A stretch of DNA of 64,000 nt from Gordius sp. MW1. Its lineage: Eukaryota > Nematomorpha > Gordioida > Gordea > Gordiidae. The position numbers and the translations under genes are program-made. Positions within the stretch are counted from its first letter, which is position 1. Every line of letters starts with the position of its first letter. The stretch spans positions 14,107,075-14,171,074 of the forward strand of contig OZ038533.1 in assembly GCA_964036665.1 (NCBI GenBank), in the 5' to 3' direction. Of the stretch, positions 53,310 to 64,000 are shown in pieces. The notes under the pieces were generated by a model. It ran no database searches and was not told the origin of the DNA. It was given only the letters and a program-made list of their open reading frames with translations.

Positions 53310-54300
53310 GTGTCAGAAAAGGTATAACAGGTTTGAACCCGTTGAATTTTCCGAATGGGCTACCCCGTTGGTTCCAGTTAAGAAAACGGATGGGCCAATT
53401 AGGGTATGCGTTGATTATTGAATAACGGTCAATAAATATGTGGTCGACGTCAAATACCCATTACCCACATTACAATGTATTTTATCTAATTTGCTTTGCG
53501 TGGTGCGAATTATTATTCTAAGATAGACCATGCAAACGCCTATTTGCAATTAAAGATTGATTGCAAAACGGCCTTAGCTTTAACTATTAACACTAACCAA
53601 GGGTTGCTTGCTTTCAAAAAATTGTGTCAGCACCGAATTTTCAACAAACATGGCCTCCTTGTTTCCTAACATGGAGGGTGCAAATTATTTGTTAGACAAT
53701 ATCAGTTACTGGATTTAGTAAAAACGAGCATGACCAGCGTCTAGACATGGTTTTAAACTTAATAAAAAACAAAGGTCTACGGTTATCAGCGAAAAAATGT
53801 GTTTTATGTGTGCAGGTGATTACGTATTTGGGACACCTATTAGGTAAAAGTAAGACTCGTCCGGTATTAAGCAAATTCAAAATTTAAAGCAGTTGAAAGC
53901 ACCAGATTGTTTTCGCCAGGCAGTATGTATGGTGATATCGAAAAACATTGAAGAGCGGATTAGACGATGTGACTTATGAAAGTCTAATACTCCAATGCCT
54001 CGTAGAAAGGGTCCTTTAAATGAATTAATTAAAGATACGTGCAATTTAAATGGACGCAATTTGGGAACGATTGTCTCGACAAGTTGCGCGAAACTTTTAA
54101 GGAAACCGATATTAGTTTGCTTTGACGGTTAAAAAGAGCATGTTTTGGTAGTCGACGCATCAAAAAATGGTGTGGGAAGTGCATTATCTCAGCTTGGATG
54201 AAGTTGAGCATCCGATAATGTATTTCGCCAAGATATTAAATAAGATTGAGCTTAACTACTCTGTTATAAAGAAACAAGCCTATCAATGGCTTATGGTCTA
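53310..54300 (+). pseudogene. Ty3/Gypsy reverse transcriptase-RNase H relic
   Basis: Reading across frameshifts and stops: a [20 protein letters not shown] RT opening, CVDY, then KIDHANAYLQLKID (RT catalytic region), and at about 54150-54290 an RNase H-like LIVDASKNGVGSALSQ followed by YFAKILNKIELNYS. Many stops intervene, so the copy is dead. I see no LTRs or gag that I can delimit. Confidence 0.8.
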
Positions 54301-54329
54301 TATTTTACCTATAAAAAGTTCCTTACACC

Positions 54330-54740
54330 GTTTTAGCCCTTACACCATAGCCAAAGCGGTGTTAACACCGCCCTATCGTCCGAGTTCCAATGGTTAGGTG
54401 GAACGGTGTGTGGGAATAGTAAAAAAGTGGTTAAGACTTGTTTTATTTTCCTTGTCTGACAAAAAGTCTTAAATTCAACGTTCACAAACGCTTTGCCGTT
54501 GTCCGTGACATGCATACTAGGAAAACCATAGGAACCTATTAGGCTCTTAACTTATGGTCACTCTCACAGACGTGTTAGTAATTTTCTTAAAATTCCGTCC
54601 ACCCGGAATACGCGTCGACTACGACTACAAAATCTTTCTTTCCCCATTCAAAAAAATCGACCACCCTGTTGTAGGTGTGAAATTATTTGCATAAAAGATA
54701 TACCAATGGTTCTGTTGTAGGTATGATTTAGTTAATGTTT
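54330..54740 (-). pseudogene. Gypsy integrase relic, inverted relative to the RT
   Basis: On the minus strand a VDAYSGWTEF segment (first catalytic Asp region, about 54590-54650) precedes MHVTDNGKAFVN (second catalytic region, 54450-54515). Adjacent on the plus strand at about 54365-54410 is a PYRPSSNG..VERCV segment from the end of the integrase core. So the integrase is broken by an inversion between these segments. Confidence 0.7.
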
Positions 54741-55488
54741 ACAAACTAATGAAGGCGCTTGCGCAAATGAGATAGCGTGCTAACTAAAATTAGAAGTAAA
54801 CGAATATGCTAATGGCAGTCTCAAGTTAGTGGAGACGTGAAATATATCCAACTGTCTAGAAGCATTCTCCATTTAAATGAGAGGCGCTTCGACAGGGTTT
54901 TAAATAGCGAGATGTTGACCACGAAAGATCAGTTATTTTATTTAGTTATTTTGTTTAGTTATTTTTTAGTCCTGCAGGAGGAGGTTGTTAGTTTTTTAAT
55001 CAGGACACGGTTAGTCTTGCGGGTGGGGAGGTGTTTATTTCTCATTGTAGACACGTGGTTCCAGCGGCAATAATCCATCAAGAGCCAGACCAGATACCTG
55101 CCCTTCCCCCTTACTACGATTATCAACCTCAAGCTTAACATCCCGCAATTAAATACCTCCGATTACACTTAGTTGACACTCATCCTACCGGACCGATTCC
55201 ACGACGATCTCTCAAGGCCATCATCCTAACACTTACATATTCACTTACATTTATTGATTGACTGGAAAAACAGTATTCAATTGATTGATCGTGATTTGTC
55301 GTTATTACGCTTGTTGTACTTATTGATTGGCTGGAAATAAAGATTACGAGTTGCTTGACATATTAATTTTTATCAAGGTCACCTAGGACGAGGCCTCGCA
55401 GCTTTATTTTTACGAGGCATTGGAGCAGTAGACATGCATAAGTCACATCTCTAATCCGCTTTTTCGATAATCTAGGCCACCACACATA

Positions 55489-55496
55489 GTGCCTGG
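55489..55496 (+). repeat. Left target-site duplication of the foldback element
   Basis: GTGCCTGG here is repeated exactly at 59241-59248, right after the far terminus. Confidence 0.85.
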
Positions 55497-55869
55497 TAGT
55501 GTTGTTAATCTGCTAAATGGGTTCTGCTGGTATAGTGCTAAACCTGGTAATAGGCACATATCTCCTACCATTACCATCATTATTAAGCAGCACATGCTGC
55601 TCAATAACCCGGTTACTAGCATGGCAGATTAAAGTTGCCATGGTTGCTGGTTGGGAGAGATGTAAGTAACCGGGCATTTGGCAGATTGGATTGATATAAC
55701 CGTGGTATTGAGCAGGCTTGTTTCAAACTAAACATGGTTTTTAGCAAATTTAATTTTAGCTTACTATTAGAGTTGGTAGCTGCCATATAATGCTAATCAA
55801 TATTTCAATCATTTATTAATACAAAAATGTTGATTAAAAAATTTAAATATATTATAAATTTGCCCCGTT

Positions 55870-57220
55870 ATTTGCCCCCCCCCCCTAATTTTTTATCCTC
55901 TTTCTCACCAGGGGGGAGGGGGGGGAGGTGTTTTGCCCCCCCCCTTCCCCTTATTTTTTATCCTCTTTCTGACAAGAGGGCAGGGGGGGGGGGTGTTTTG
56001 CCCCCCCCCCCTTATTTTTTACCCTCTTTCTCACCAGGGGGGAGGGGGGGGGGGGGGGTGTTTTGCCCCCCCCCCTAATTTTTTACGCTCTTTCTTACCA
56101 GGGGGGAGGGGGGGGGGTGTTTTGCCCCCCCCCCCCCCCCCTTATTTTTTATCCTCTTTTTGACCAGATGAGAGGGGGGTGTTTTGCCCCCCCCCCCTAT
56201 TTTTTATCCTCTTTTTGACCTAAGGGGAGGAGGGTGTTTTGCCCCCCCCCCTCTTATTTTTTATCCTCTTTTTGACCAGAGGGGAGGGGGGGGGGGTGTT
56301 TTGCCCCCCCCCCCCTTGTTTTTTATCCTCTTTCTGACAAGAGGGCAGGGGGGGGTCTTTTGCCCCCCCCCCTAATTTTTTATCCTCTTTCTGACCAGGG
56401 GGGGGGGGTGTTTTGCCCCCCCCCCTAATTTTTTATCCTCTTTCTGACCAGGGGGGAGGGGGGGGTGTTTTGCCCCTCCCCCCTTATTTTTTACGCTCTT
56501 TCTTACCAGGAAGGAGGGGGGGTGTTTTGCCCCCCCCCTTATTTTTTATCCTCTTTTTGACCAGATGGGAGGGGGGGGGGGGTGTTTTGTCCCCCCCCTT
56601 ATTTTTTAACCTCTTTATAACCAGAGGGGAGGGGGGGGGGGTGTTGCCCCCCCCCTTATTTTTTATCCTCTTTTTGACCAGAGGGGAGGGGGAGGGGGTG
56701 TTTTGCCCCCCCCCTTATTTTTTAACCTCTTTCTCACCAGGGGGGAGGGCGGGGGGGGGGGGGGGTGTTTTGCCCCCTCCCCTATTTTTTACGCTTTTTC
56801 TCACCAGGGGCGGTGTTCACCAGGGGGGGGGTGTTTTGCCCCCCCCCCCCTTATTTTTTATCCTCTTTCTGACAAGAGGGCAGGGGGGGTCTTTTCCCCC
56901 CTAATTTTTTATCCTCTTTCTGACCAAGGGGGGGGGGGGGTGTTTTGCCCCCTTTCCTCTTTTTTACGCTTTTTCTCACCAGGGGGGGTGTTCATCAGGA
57001 GGGGGGGTTTGCCCCCCCCCTCATTTTTTATCCTTTTCTGACAAGAGGTCAGGGGGGGGGGGGGTCTTTTGCCCCCCCCCCCCTAATTTTTTATCCTCTT
57101 TCTGACCAGGGGGGGTGTTTTGCCCCCCTATTTTTTACGCTTTTTCTCACCAGGGAAGGGGGGGGGGGTGTTTTGCCCCCTCCCCTTATTTTTTATCCTC
57201 TTTTTTACCAGTGGGCCTTC
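55870..57220 (+). repeat. G/C-rich 57-bp tandem array, left arm
   Basis: The unit is TTATTTTTTATCCTCTTTCT, then GACCAG, a G-run broken by one A, TGTTTTG and a C-run. Homopolymer lengths vary between copies. About two dozen units. Confidence 0.9.
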
Positions 57221-57284
57221 CCTGATTTTTACCCTGATTCTTAACCGGGGGTAGGAGAGGGGGGTCAATTTTTTACAACTCAAA

Positions 57285-57620
57285 TACCTGATAATTGCCC
57301 TAACAATTGTCAATTTTCAAGCTAATTCAATTTTTTAAACGTTAATCTAGTGGTGAAAAATTAGCTAAAACACAAATTATATTTTGTTAACTTAGATGAG
57401 TGATAATTGTTATAATTGTCAATTTTCTAGCTAATTTAATTTTTTAAACGTTAATCTAGTGGTAAAAATTATCTAAAACACAAATTATATTTTGTTAACT
57501 TAGATGAGTGATAATTGTTATAATTGTCAATTTTCTAGCTAATTTAATTTTTTAAACGTTAATCTACGGGTAAAAAATTATCTAAAACACAAATTATATT
57601 TTGTTAATTTAGATGAGTTA
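57285..57620 (+). repeat. Central 109-bp tandem repeat, 3 copies
   Basis: Unit landmarks are CAATTTTCTAGCTAATTTAA, TTTAAACGTTAATCTAGTGG, AAAACACAAATTATATTTTG and TTAACTTAGATGAGTGATAA. The last copy runs into the right-hand array. Confidence 0.85.
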
Positions 57621-57639
57621 CAAAACCCTAACCCTAGTG

Positions 57640-58880
57640 GGGGGGGGCAAAACACCCCCGCCCTCCCCTCTGGTCAAAATAAGGATAAAAAATAAGGGGG
57701 GGGGGCAGAACACCCCCCCTCCCCCCTTGTGAGAAAGAGGATAAAAAATAAGGGGGGGGGGGCAAAACATCCCCCTCCCCTCTGGTAAGAAACAGCGTAA
57801 AAAATTAGGGGGGGGCCAAACACCCCCATCCCCCCTGGTGAGAAAAAGCGTAAAATAAGGGGGGGGGCAAAACACCCCCCCCCCCCTCCCCCCTGGTGAG
57901 AAAGAGCGTAAAAAATAGTGGGGGGGGGGGGCAAAACACCCCTCCCCCCCTCCCCTCTGGTCAAAATAAGGATAAAAAATAAGGGGGGGGGGCAATACAT
58001 CTCCCCCCTCCCCCTGGTGAGAAAGAGGATAAAAAAAAAGGGGGGGGGGGCAAAACACCCCCCCCCCTTCCCCCTGGTGAGAAAAAGCGTAAAAAATAAG
58101 GGGGGGGGGGCAAAACACCCCCCCCCCCTCCCCCCTGGTGAGAAAAAGCGTAAAAAATAGTGGGGGGGGGCAAAACACCCCCCCCCCCCTCCCCCTGGTG
58201 AAAAAGAGCGTAAAAATTAGGGGGGAAAACACCCCCCCCCCCTCCCCCCTGGTGAGAAAGAGGATAAAAAATAAGGGGGGGAGGCAAAACACCCCCCCCC
58301 CCTCCCCCCTGGTAAGAAAGAGTGTAAAAAATTAGGGGGGGGGCAAAACACCCCCCCCCCCCCCTCCCCCCTGGTGAGAAAGAGGATAAAAAATAAGAGG
58401 GGGGGGGCAACACACCCCCCCCCTCTCGTCAAAAAGAGGGGGGGGGGGGGGGTGCAAAACACCCCCCCCCCTCACCCCTGTTAAGAAAGAGTGTAAAAAA
58501 TTAGGGGGGGGCAAAACACCCCCCCCTCCCCCCTGGTGAGAAAGAGGATAAAAAATAAGGGGGGGGGGCAACACACCCCCCCCCCCCCTCCCCTCTCGTC
58601 AAAAAGAGGATTAAAAATAAGGGGGGGCAAAACACCCCCCCTCCCCCCTGGTGAGAAAGAGGATAAAAAATAAGGGGGGGGCAAAACACCAAGAGTGTAA
58701 AAAATTAGGGGGGGGGGCAAAACACCCCCCCTCCCCCCTGGTGAGAAAGAGGATAAAAAATAACCACCCCTCCCCTCTCGTCAAAAAGAGGATAAAAAAT
58801 AAGGGGGGGGGGGTGCAAAACACCCCCCCCCCCCTCACCCCTGGTAAGAAAGAGGATAAAAAATTAGGGGGGGGGGGGCA
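57640..58880 (-). repeat. G/C-rich 57-bp tandem array, right arm (inverted)
   Basis: Reverse complement of the left array: GGCAAAACACC, a C-run, CTGGTGAGAAAGAGG, ATAAAAAATAAGG and a G-run. A few units are truncated, for example near 58435 and 58690. Confidence 0.9.
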
Positions 58881-59249
58881 AATAACGGGGCAAATTTATA
58901 ATATATTTAAATTTTTTAATAACCATTTTTGTATTAATAAATGATTGAAATATATTGATTAGCATTATATGGCAGCTACCAACTCTAATAGTAAGCTAAA
59001 ATTAAATTAGCTAAAAACCATGTTTAGTTTAAAACGAGCCTGCTCAATACCACGGTTATATCAATCCAATCTGCCAAATGCCCGGTTACTTACATCTCTC
59101 CCAACCAAGCAACCATGGTTGCCAGTGATAGCAACCGGGTTATTAAGCAGCATGATGCTGGTTATGATGATGGTAATGGGCGAGATGTATGCTACTACCA
59201 TAGGTTATGGTAGTAGCATTTTGGCATTTTAACAACACTAGTGCCTGGC

Positions 59250-60600
59250 GAAAGTCTTCATTTTAACCATACTAAAATGTCCCTTATGCAACATTTCTAA
59301 AATTGCCGGTCAAGTACATCGGGTATAACTACTTTATCGGCTCTCTTTAAACACTTCGATATACACTTCACACAGCGCATTTCTATACTGCTGCGGCACC
59401 TCTTATTGAGTTTCCTCCAAAATTAATATCTTCTTGACCACACTAATATCCCTGTGTTGCAGGCAACGGAGATGTCCTCCATTTCTACGATTTTCAAGGC
59501 ATTTATTGAGCGACCGCCATCTATTTCGCACGCCAATGGAGACTCCTCCGAGCTAATATTTTCCAAACCTAACCTAGTTAAAACATCGACTAATCAGTTA
59601 GATTTATAAATATGACAATATCTAATGGATTTTTAACTTTCGAAAGGAAATTTATATTTTAAAATCGCCCCCTCTAAATAACCCGGCTACGTGCCTGGTT
59701 AATAAAACACTTGATATCGTTGAAATTAATATTCTGACAAGAATACTAATAAAATTTTGTCAAGAGATCACAACTTAAATCGCAATCTTAAAGCTATACG
59801 CTTTTATCTATATTTTATCAGGGCTGGCTCAATATATAAAATTTTATTTTTGTATTAAACTATTAGTTTAATATAGTAACAATAATTTCTTGCTAAAGAT
59901 TCTATAGATAATCCCTAGATAAAAAATATTCATGAAGGTGGATATTAGAAAGTTTATATTAAATTTAAGTAAATACTTTGATTTATTACATTTGTGTAAA
60001 AATTTACAATTTTCATTATATTGATTGACCTTAAGCTTAACTAACCTAAAATAATTGCTAAAATGAACTATTGGGCGGGGGTATTCTTTATTGAAGGTAA
60101 ATAATAGAGTGAGGGAAAAGAAAAGTCCGCGAGCTATATGTGATAGGTCAATTAACGTCGCGAAGTAGTATGCCGCGAGTTATATATGGTAATATAAGTG
60201 AGTCAATTAAAGTTTCGAAGTAGACTTAGTAATATGCCGCGAGCAATCAATTAAATAGTAGTGTTACTATAAATAATTACATAAAGATTAAATTTTTCAA
60301 GGTTTTTTTTAGTAGTACGGTGCTAGTTATTTTAAATGGTTTTTAACTAGTTGCAGCTCGGTATTTCTGTAGCTGCAACAGGTCAAATTAAAGGCATAAA
60401 ATTTTAACCTGCAATTCTAATCTATATACCTTCCCTAACTTTGATTATAACCACAAAAATAAAAAGTTTTGGACAATGAGTTCATAATTTAACATTAAGA
60501 ATATGAAGGCGAGTGTATAAATTGCAATTAAATGAATTTTAGTTCAAAAGACCTTTAATTTCCATTTAGCTAAAAACAACGACCATTCCTAGAGTCTAGA
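59250..60600. other. Intergenic, nothing recognised
   Basis: AT-rich sequence between the foldback element and ferritin. A short imperfect repeat GTCCGCGAGCTATATGTGAT / ATGCCGCGAGTTATATATGG occurs at about 60125-60245. No coding signal was found. Confidence 0.5.
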
Positions 60601-60608
60601 CGAAAAGC

Positions 60609-60616
60609 ATATATAA
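60609..60616 (+). promoter_or_regulatory. TATA box of the ferritin gene
   Basis: CATATATAAG lies about 130 bases before the ferritin ATG. A start about 30 bases downstream would place the IRE-like hairpin within roughly 60-80 bases of the cap, close enough for translational control. Confidence 0.45.
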
Positions 60617-60694
60617 GATTGATACTTCGATGAAAAACACCATTCCTTAACACAAATCTCTATTAGTTTATACTACTCCTAATAACGATAATTA

Positions 60695-60726
60695 TTGATT
60701 TGATTCAACAGTGTTTGAACGATCAA
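60695..60726 (+). promoter_or_regulatory. Iron-responsive-element-like stem-loop in the ferritin 5' UTR
   Basis: The hexaloop CAGTGT (60709-60714) is closed by a perfect 5-bp upper stem TTCAA/TTGAA (60704-60708 with 60715-60719). A lower stem TTGAT/ATCAA (60695-60699 with 60722-60726) is separated by an asymmetric internal loop. The loop matches the IRE consensus CAGUGN and the upper stem has the canonical 5 bp. The base just 5' of the upper stem is A, not the usual unpaired C. Position, 16 bases before the start codon of ferritin, strongly supports the call. Confidence 0.75.
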
Positions 60727-60741
60727 AATTTATATATATAA

Positions 60742-61401
60742 ATGACCAGAGCAAGACAAAATTACAATGTGGAAGTAGAGGCCGGCGTTAACAAGCAAAT
60801 AAACATGGAATTATATGCATCCTATGTTTATCTATCAATGGTAAATAGATTTAATTCAATCCATACAAATTATATTTAGGCGACATATTTTGACAGAGAT
60901 GATGTGGCTCTTTATCATATTTCTAAATACTTTTCTGAGCAAAGTGATGAAGAAAGAGATCATGCTAAAAAATTAATTAAATATCAAAATAAAAGAGGAG
61001 GTAGGGTTGTTTATAAGCCTATTCAAGTAAAAAATATAATCCAGATTATAATTCTGTTTCAGAAGCCGGAAAAAGACGATTGGAGTTCACCATTGGATGC
61101 TTTTAATGCAGCATTAGAGCTTGAAAAAAATGTTAATGCATCATTATTAGAGCTGCATCTACTTGCTGGTACACATATGGATCCTAATGTAATAAATATA
61201 TAGCTGTGATTTTTATTTTGTGTAAATTTGTATCTTTAGTTGCAAGATTTTGTTGATGAATATCTAAAAGAGCAAGTGTATTCTATAAAAGAGATATCTG
61301 ACTATGTCACAAATTTGACCAGAGTTGGAGGAGGGTTAGGAGAGTTCATGTTTGATAAGTATATCAAAGAATCAAGTTCAAGCAATGAAGAGAAAATTTA
61401 A
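60742..61401 (+). CDS. Ferritin heavy-chain type (4 exons)
   Basis: Exons are 60742-60840, 60880-61026, 61063-61188 and 61240-61401. They join in phase 0 and give 177 residues, the usual ferritin length without a secretion signal, so the protein is cytosolic. It stores iron by oxidising Fe(II) inside a 24-subunit shell. Ferroxidase residues of H chains are present: Glu23 and Tyr30 ([12 protein letters not shown]), Glu58 and His61 (DEERDHAKK), Glu103 (LELEKNVN) and Gln136 (KEQVYSIKE). FDRDDVAL and NKRGGRV are family landmarks. Introns are only 36-51 bp. An IRE-like hairpin lies upstream, implying translational repression by IRP when iron is low. The C terminus ends in a Ser-rich tail. AATAAA is at 61616. 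Confidence 0.97.
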
Positions 61402-61615
61402 TATTATAAATAATGCTCATAAATAGGTATTATCATGTTTGACCTATATTTATCTAGCACACAATTTTACACCATTATATTTGCTTTTATACAAAATATA
61501 TTTTTCACTTAATTTTGAATAGAATTGCATAAGACAACTTATTTACTAACATTATGGAATCCACTTATAAATTTTAATTATGAATTATTTGTTTAATATG
61601 TGTTTAATTACAACG

Positions 61616-61621
61616 AATAAA
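61616..61621 (+). terminator. Polyadenylation signal of ferritin
   Basis: AATAAA about 215 bases after the ferritin stop, followed by another ATAAAA within 12 bases. Confidence 0.5.
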
Positions 61622-61794
61622 ATTGTTAAATAAAAATTGCTATTTTTATTTCCATTGCATCAATTGGTGATTAGTTTGTTTGAAACCTATGCAACACATT
61701 TGGTATAATATGACTAATATGATTGCATACCTCCTATTATATTATAATTATAACTTTTTATGTAAATTGGTTTACGTGATTTGTTAATATTGGC

Positions 61795-62410
61795 TAAAGC
61801 TATATAACCAGGATTTCAATGGAGGAGAAGCCAAAATTTTAAATTATAATCACAATATAATTAAAACTCATAGAATTTTAGGATTAAGGGGGGGGGGTGC
61901 CCATACCTAAGCCAATAAATAGCATTACCAGAAGAAAATTTAACAGAAACATTGTTTGGAAAAAGGTTTATCTATATTTAACAAATAAGGATTAAACTTA
62001 TTCATCATTTTATATTCATAATGGTATGTTGATTACTAACTTATATCTTAAAAATTAAGCGCCTAGCCATGGTTTTTTCAACGAGGTGGGGTGGGGGATT
62101 AATTTTTATCTATAATCAAATTAAGATGAGAAAAGTCAGGTCCGTTTGTTAATGTGCTGCCCCCTGTTGTAAGATTAGGTTTTTTAGCCTGTCTGATGTG
62201 CATCAAACAAGATTTAAGAAATTCTGGCCTAATAAGATTCGTTATATAATATGTTATATGGTTTTTGTGTATTATTTTGTCCCCTTTCATTTGATTGTAT
62301 AATATTAATAATCGTGTTTTTATCTAAAAATTTGGAAGTGTTAGTAGGTAGGGCAAATATGTTTTTTAGATCAATACATTTTAAATTTAGAGGGGGGGCA
62401 GCTACTTATT
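61795..62410. repeat. Decayed GGGCGTAGCCAGG-type MITE relics
   Basis: TATAACCAGGATTTCAATGG with a nine-base G-run and GCCCATACCTAAGCC at 61802-61915. A second relic starts GCGCCTAGCCATGG near 62060 and has GAGGGGGGGCAGC near 62390. Boundaries are uncertain. Confidence 0.4.
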
Positions 62411-62479
62411 TCTTGGCTTCCCATTTATACCGTCAAGTAATTAATTTAATATTATGTAAGATTTTATTTTAAAACAAAT

Positions 62480-63890
62480 TTTAAAGGTTATCTTTTCCTA
62501 ATATCACTATTGTTAAATAAGGTTTTTAAAAGTTTTTTTGGCATATATGGTTTTATGGATCCCGACTACAATTGCTGCTAGTAAAAGAAATTTTTTACCT
62601 GTAGTCGCCTCTTACAAGATAGAAGAACTCGTCTGAACAGAAATTATTGATTTATTTGTACATAATTATTTTTTACATTTTTAACGCATATAATCCTTTT
62701 GTTAAAAAATTAAAAATGCCAAATCTTAAAACGGGTCCGAGCCAGGTTTGTATAATCTTAGCTGACCGAGCCCGCGCCTATAATTGAATACTTTGATGGG
62801 TCCGGGCTTTTAAATTTTTATATCAGACTGGCCATAATCTAAACAAGCCCGTTGCAAGTCTTTACTCTTAATTAATCTTATAATTTATTAAAAAGTTAAA
62901 ATAAAAATTATTAAATTTTTGCCGGGGGGGGAATAAAACTTCAGTAATACATTATTTTTAATAAATTTTTTGATAAATCTGCATTCCCTTTTTAATCATT
63001 TATATTAATAGTCAATCCTTGAATAACTTTTCGCTATTATTATTTTTTATTTATGTTAGATAGAATTTAGTAAAATTTAAGCCAGAGAGTGATATGGTAT
63101 TATTTAATAAACAGGTTTTAGCAAGGATTATTGCCTTAATATATTTAAGAAATATTGATCTGCTTATTATTAAAATCTTTGGCTTTCGCGTTTTTAATCT
63201 ACTTTTACTATGCCTGAAGCTTATTCAAGTTTGATCCATTAATGGTAAATGTTTGGCTAGCCATAAATTTTATCAAGTAGTCGCTAATATTGAGATAAAT
63301 TAGGACAACTAATAAATGACTGCAACAAGACTTTGCACGTGCAATTATGCTGCTATGCGACATTTGACGTTTCAAGGCCACCACAATTAAACAGGTCCTG
63401 TATATATAGACGCGCGAGTCGAATAATTTGTATATGCTTATTTTATATTTTACCTCTTATATGATGTGCGTTAGAAAAGTTTATTGGGATGTTTTTATTT
63501 ATTTAATAATATAATGGTTAGAAACATTTTATCTTTTCAGTAGTTTTTCCACATTTTTAACCAAAAATCAATGTATAATTTGCGAAATTCATAATAAAAT
63601 GATAACTTAAATGTTAGTTAGCATTTCATCATTTGACAAAGTTTTTTTTATTGATAGAAGGTAAAAATGTGAGTTTTTAAGACTAAGTAATGCTAATTCA
63701 TTTGCCTATTTACTTCCTTGTCTATCCTAAATCGTCGATGTAGTTATATGAAAGCTAAAGGTAATTTGCGTCGCGCTAAAGCACGAAAATTCTTTGTATT
63801 TTGCGTCATCTAATACAGTATATCCTAAGGCAAATTTTTCGTAGGTATTGACAAAAAATGTGAGGAAAAATATGTTAATTATTAATTTTG
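62480..63890. other. Intergenic, no gene seen
   Basis: AT-rich sequence without splice-consistent exons. Only a GGGTCCGAGCC/GGGTCCGGGC relic (about 62725-62870) stands out. Confidence 0.5.
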
Positions 63891-63895
63891 TTATA

Positions 63896-64000
63896 TAGAG
63901 CCTTGGGTGACCCGTTTTAGCCCAAAAATTGTAAAATATTCGGGCTTGACAAGACAGATGAAGTTAATCCTCCCAAAAAAAAAGCAATTTTATATATTTC
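63896..64000. mobile_element. Left end of a TAGAGCC-type hAT element, cut by the window
   Basis: TAGAGCCTTGGGTGACCCG resembles the left terminus of the elements at 978 and 50248. The other end lies outside the window, so neither TSD nor length can be checked. Confidence 0.4.

Larger units (their letters stand above)
55497..59240. mobile_element. 3.74-kb foldback element with hAT-type ends and G-rich arrays
   Basis: The termini TAGTGTTGTTAA and TTAACAACACTA are exact complements, fit YARNG and are flanked by the 8-bp duplication GTGCCTGG. Inverted arms of roughly 370-385 bp (about 55497-55875 and 58870-59240) are similar throughout apart from small differences. Inside them, 55870-57220 is a tandem array of a C/G-rich unit of about 57 bp, and 57640-58880 is the same array in reverse complement. 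The centre, about 57285-57620, has three tandem copies of a 109-bp AT-rich unit. No transposase is present. Long open frames are Pro/Gly-rich translations of the repeat and not genes. Confidence 0.9.

Noticed and set aside
57285..57620. Possible CRISPR-like repeat-spacer array
   Set aside because: Copies are contiguous 109-bp tandem units with no unique spacers, in an animal genome.
55827..58838. Long Pro/Gly-rich open frames on both strands
   Set aside because: They are translations of the 57-bp G/C-rich array; several frames are open at once, and homopolymer lengths vary without regard to phase.

Overview
This is animal nuclear DNA. It is AT-rich, intron-rich and loaded with non-autonomous transposons. 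Four protein-coding genes have homology or structure that can be read from the sequence: a THAP/C2H2 zinc-finger gene, tubulin-folding cofactor D (TBCD), 4-hydroxyphenylpyruvate dioxygenase (HPD) and a ferritin heavy chain. A fifth small gene encodes a secreted Gly-Tyr repeat peptide. The exon models were built by hand from GT..AG borders with matched reading phase, so they are better than ORF fragments but have no transcript support. Short AT-rich introns, abundant THAP-type and hAT/piggyBac-type sequences and an IRE-like hairpin in front of ferritin suggest an invertebrate. The IRE argues against a nematode. I cannot name the species.

Layout. 0.28-4.1 kb: a THAP plus zinc-finger gene (+) with an intact 8-bp-TSD hAT element in its first intron. 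4.5-8.5 kb: a large inverted dimer of a composite repeat. 9-12.6 kb: gene-poor, with MITE copies. 12.8-13.1 kb: the Gly-Tyr peptide gene (+). 16.07-39.55 kb: TBCD (+, 23 exons). Its intron 11 is 8.7 kb and holds two composite-repeat copies, a Gypsy relic and a 1-kb palindrome. 41.56-47.03 kb: HPD (-, 14 exons), convergent with TBCD. 47-53 kb: repeats, including a 32-bp tandem array, a second TSD-flanked hAT copy and a third single-arm composite repeat. 53.3-54.7 kb: a broken, partly inverted Gypsy retrotransposon. 55.50-59.24 kb: a 3.7-kb foldback element with hAT-type ends, a perfect 8-bp TSD and two opposed arrays of a G-rich 57-bp unit. 60.74-61.40 kb: ferritin (+, 4 exons). From there to 64 kb: repeat relics only.

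The genes are unrelated housekeeping or metabolic loci (tubulin assembly, tyrosine catabolism, iron storage) and do not form a pathway. The unusual content is the repeat biology: several TIR families can be delimited to the base by target-site duplications, one with nesting and a readable pre-insertion paralogue, and a modular composite repeat of unknown class recurs in the same module order.
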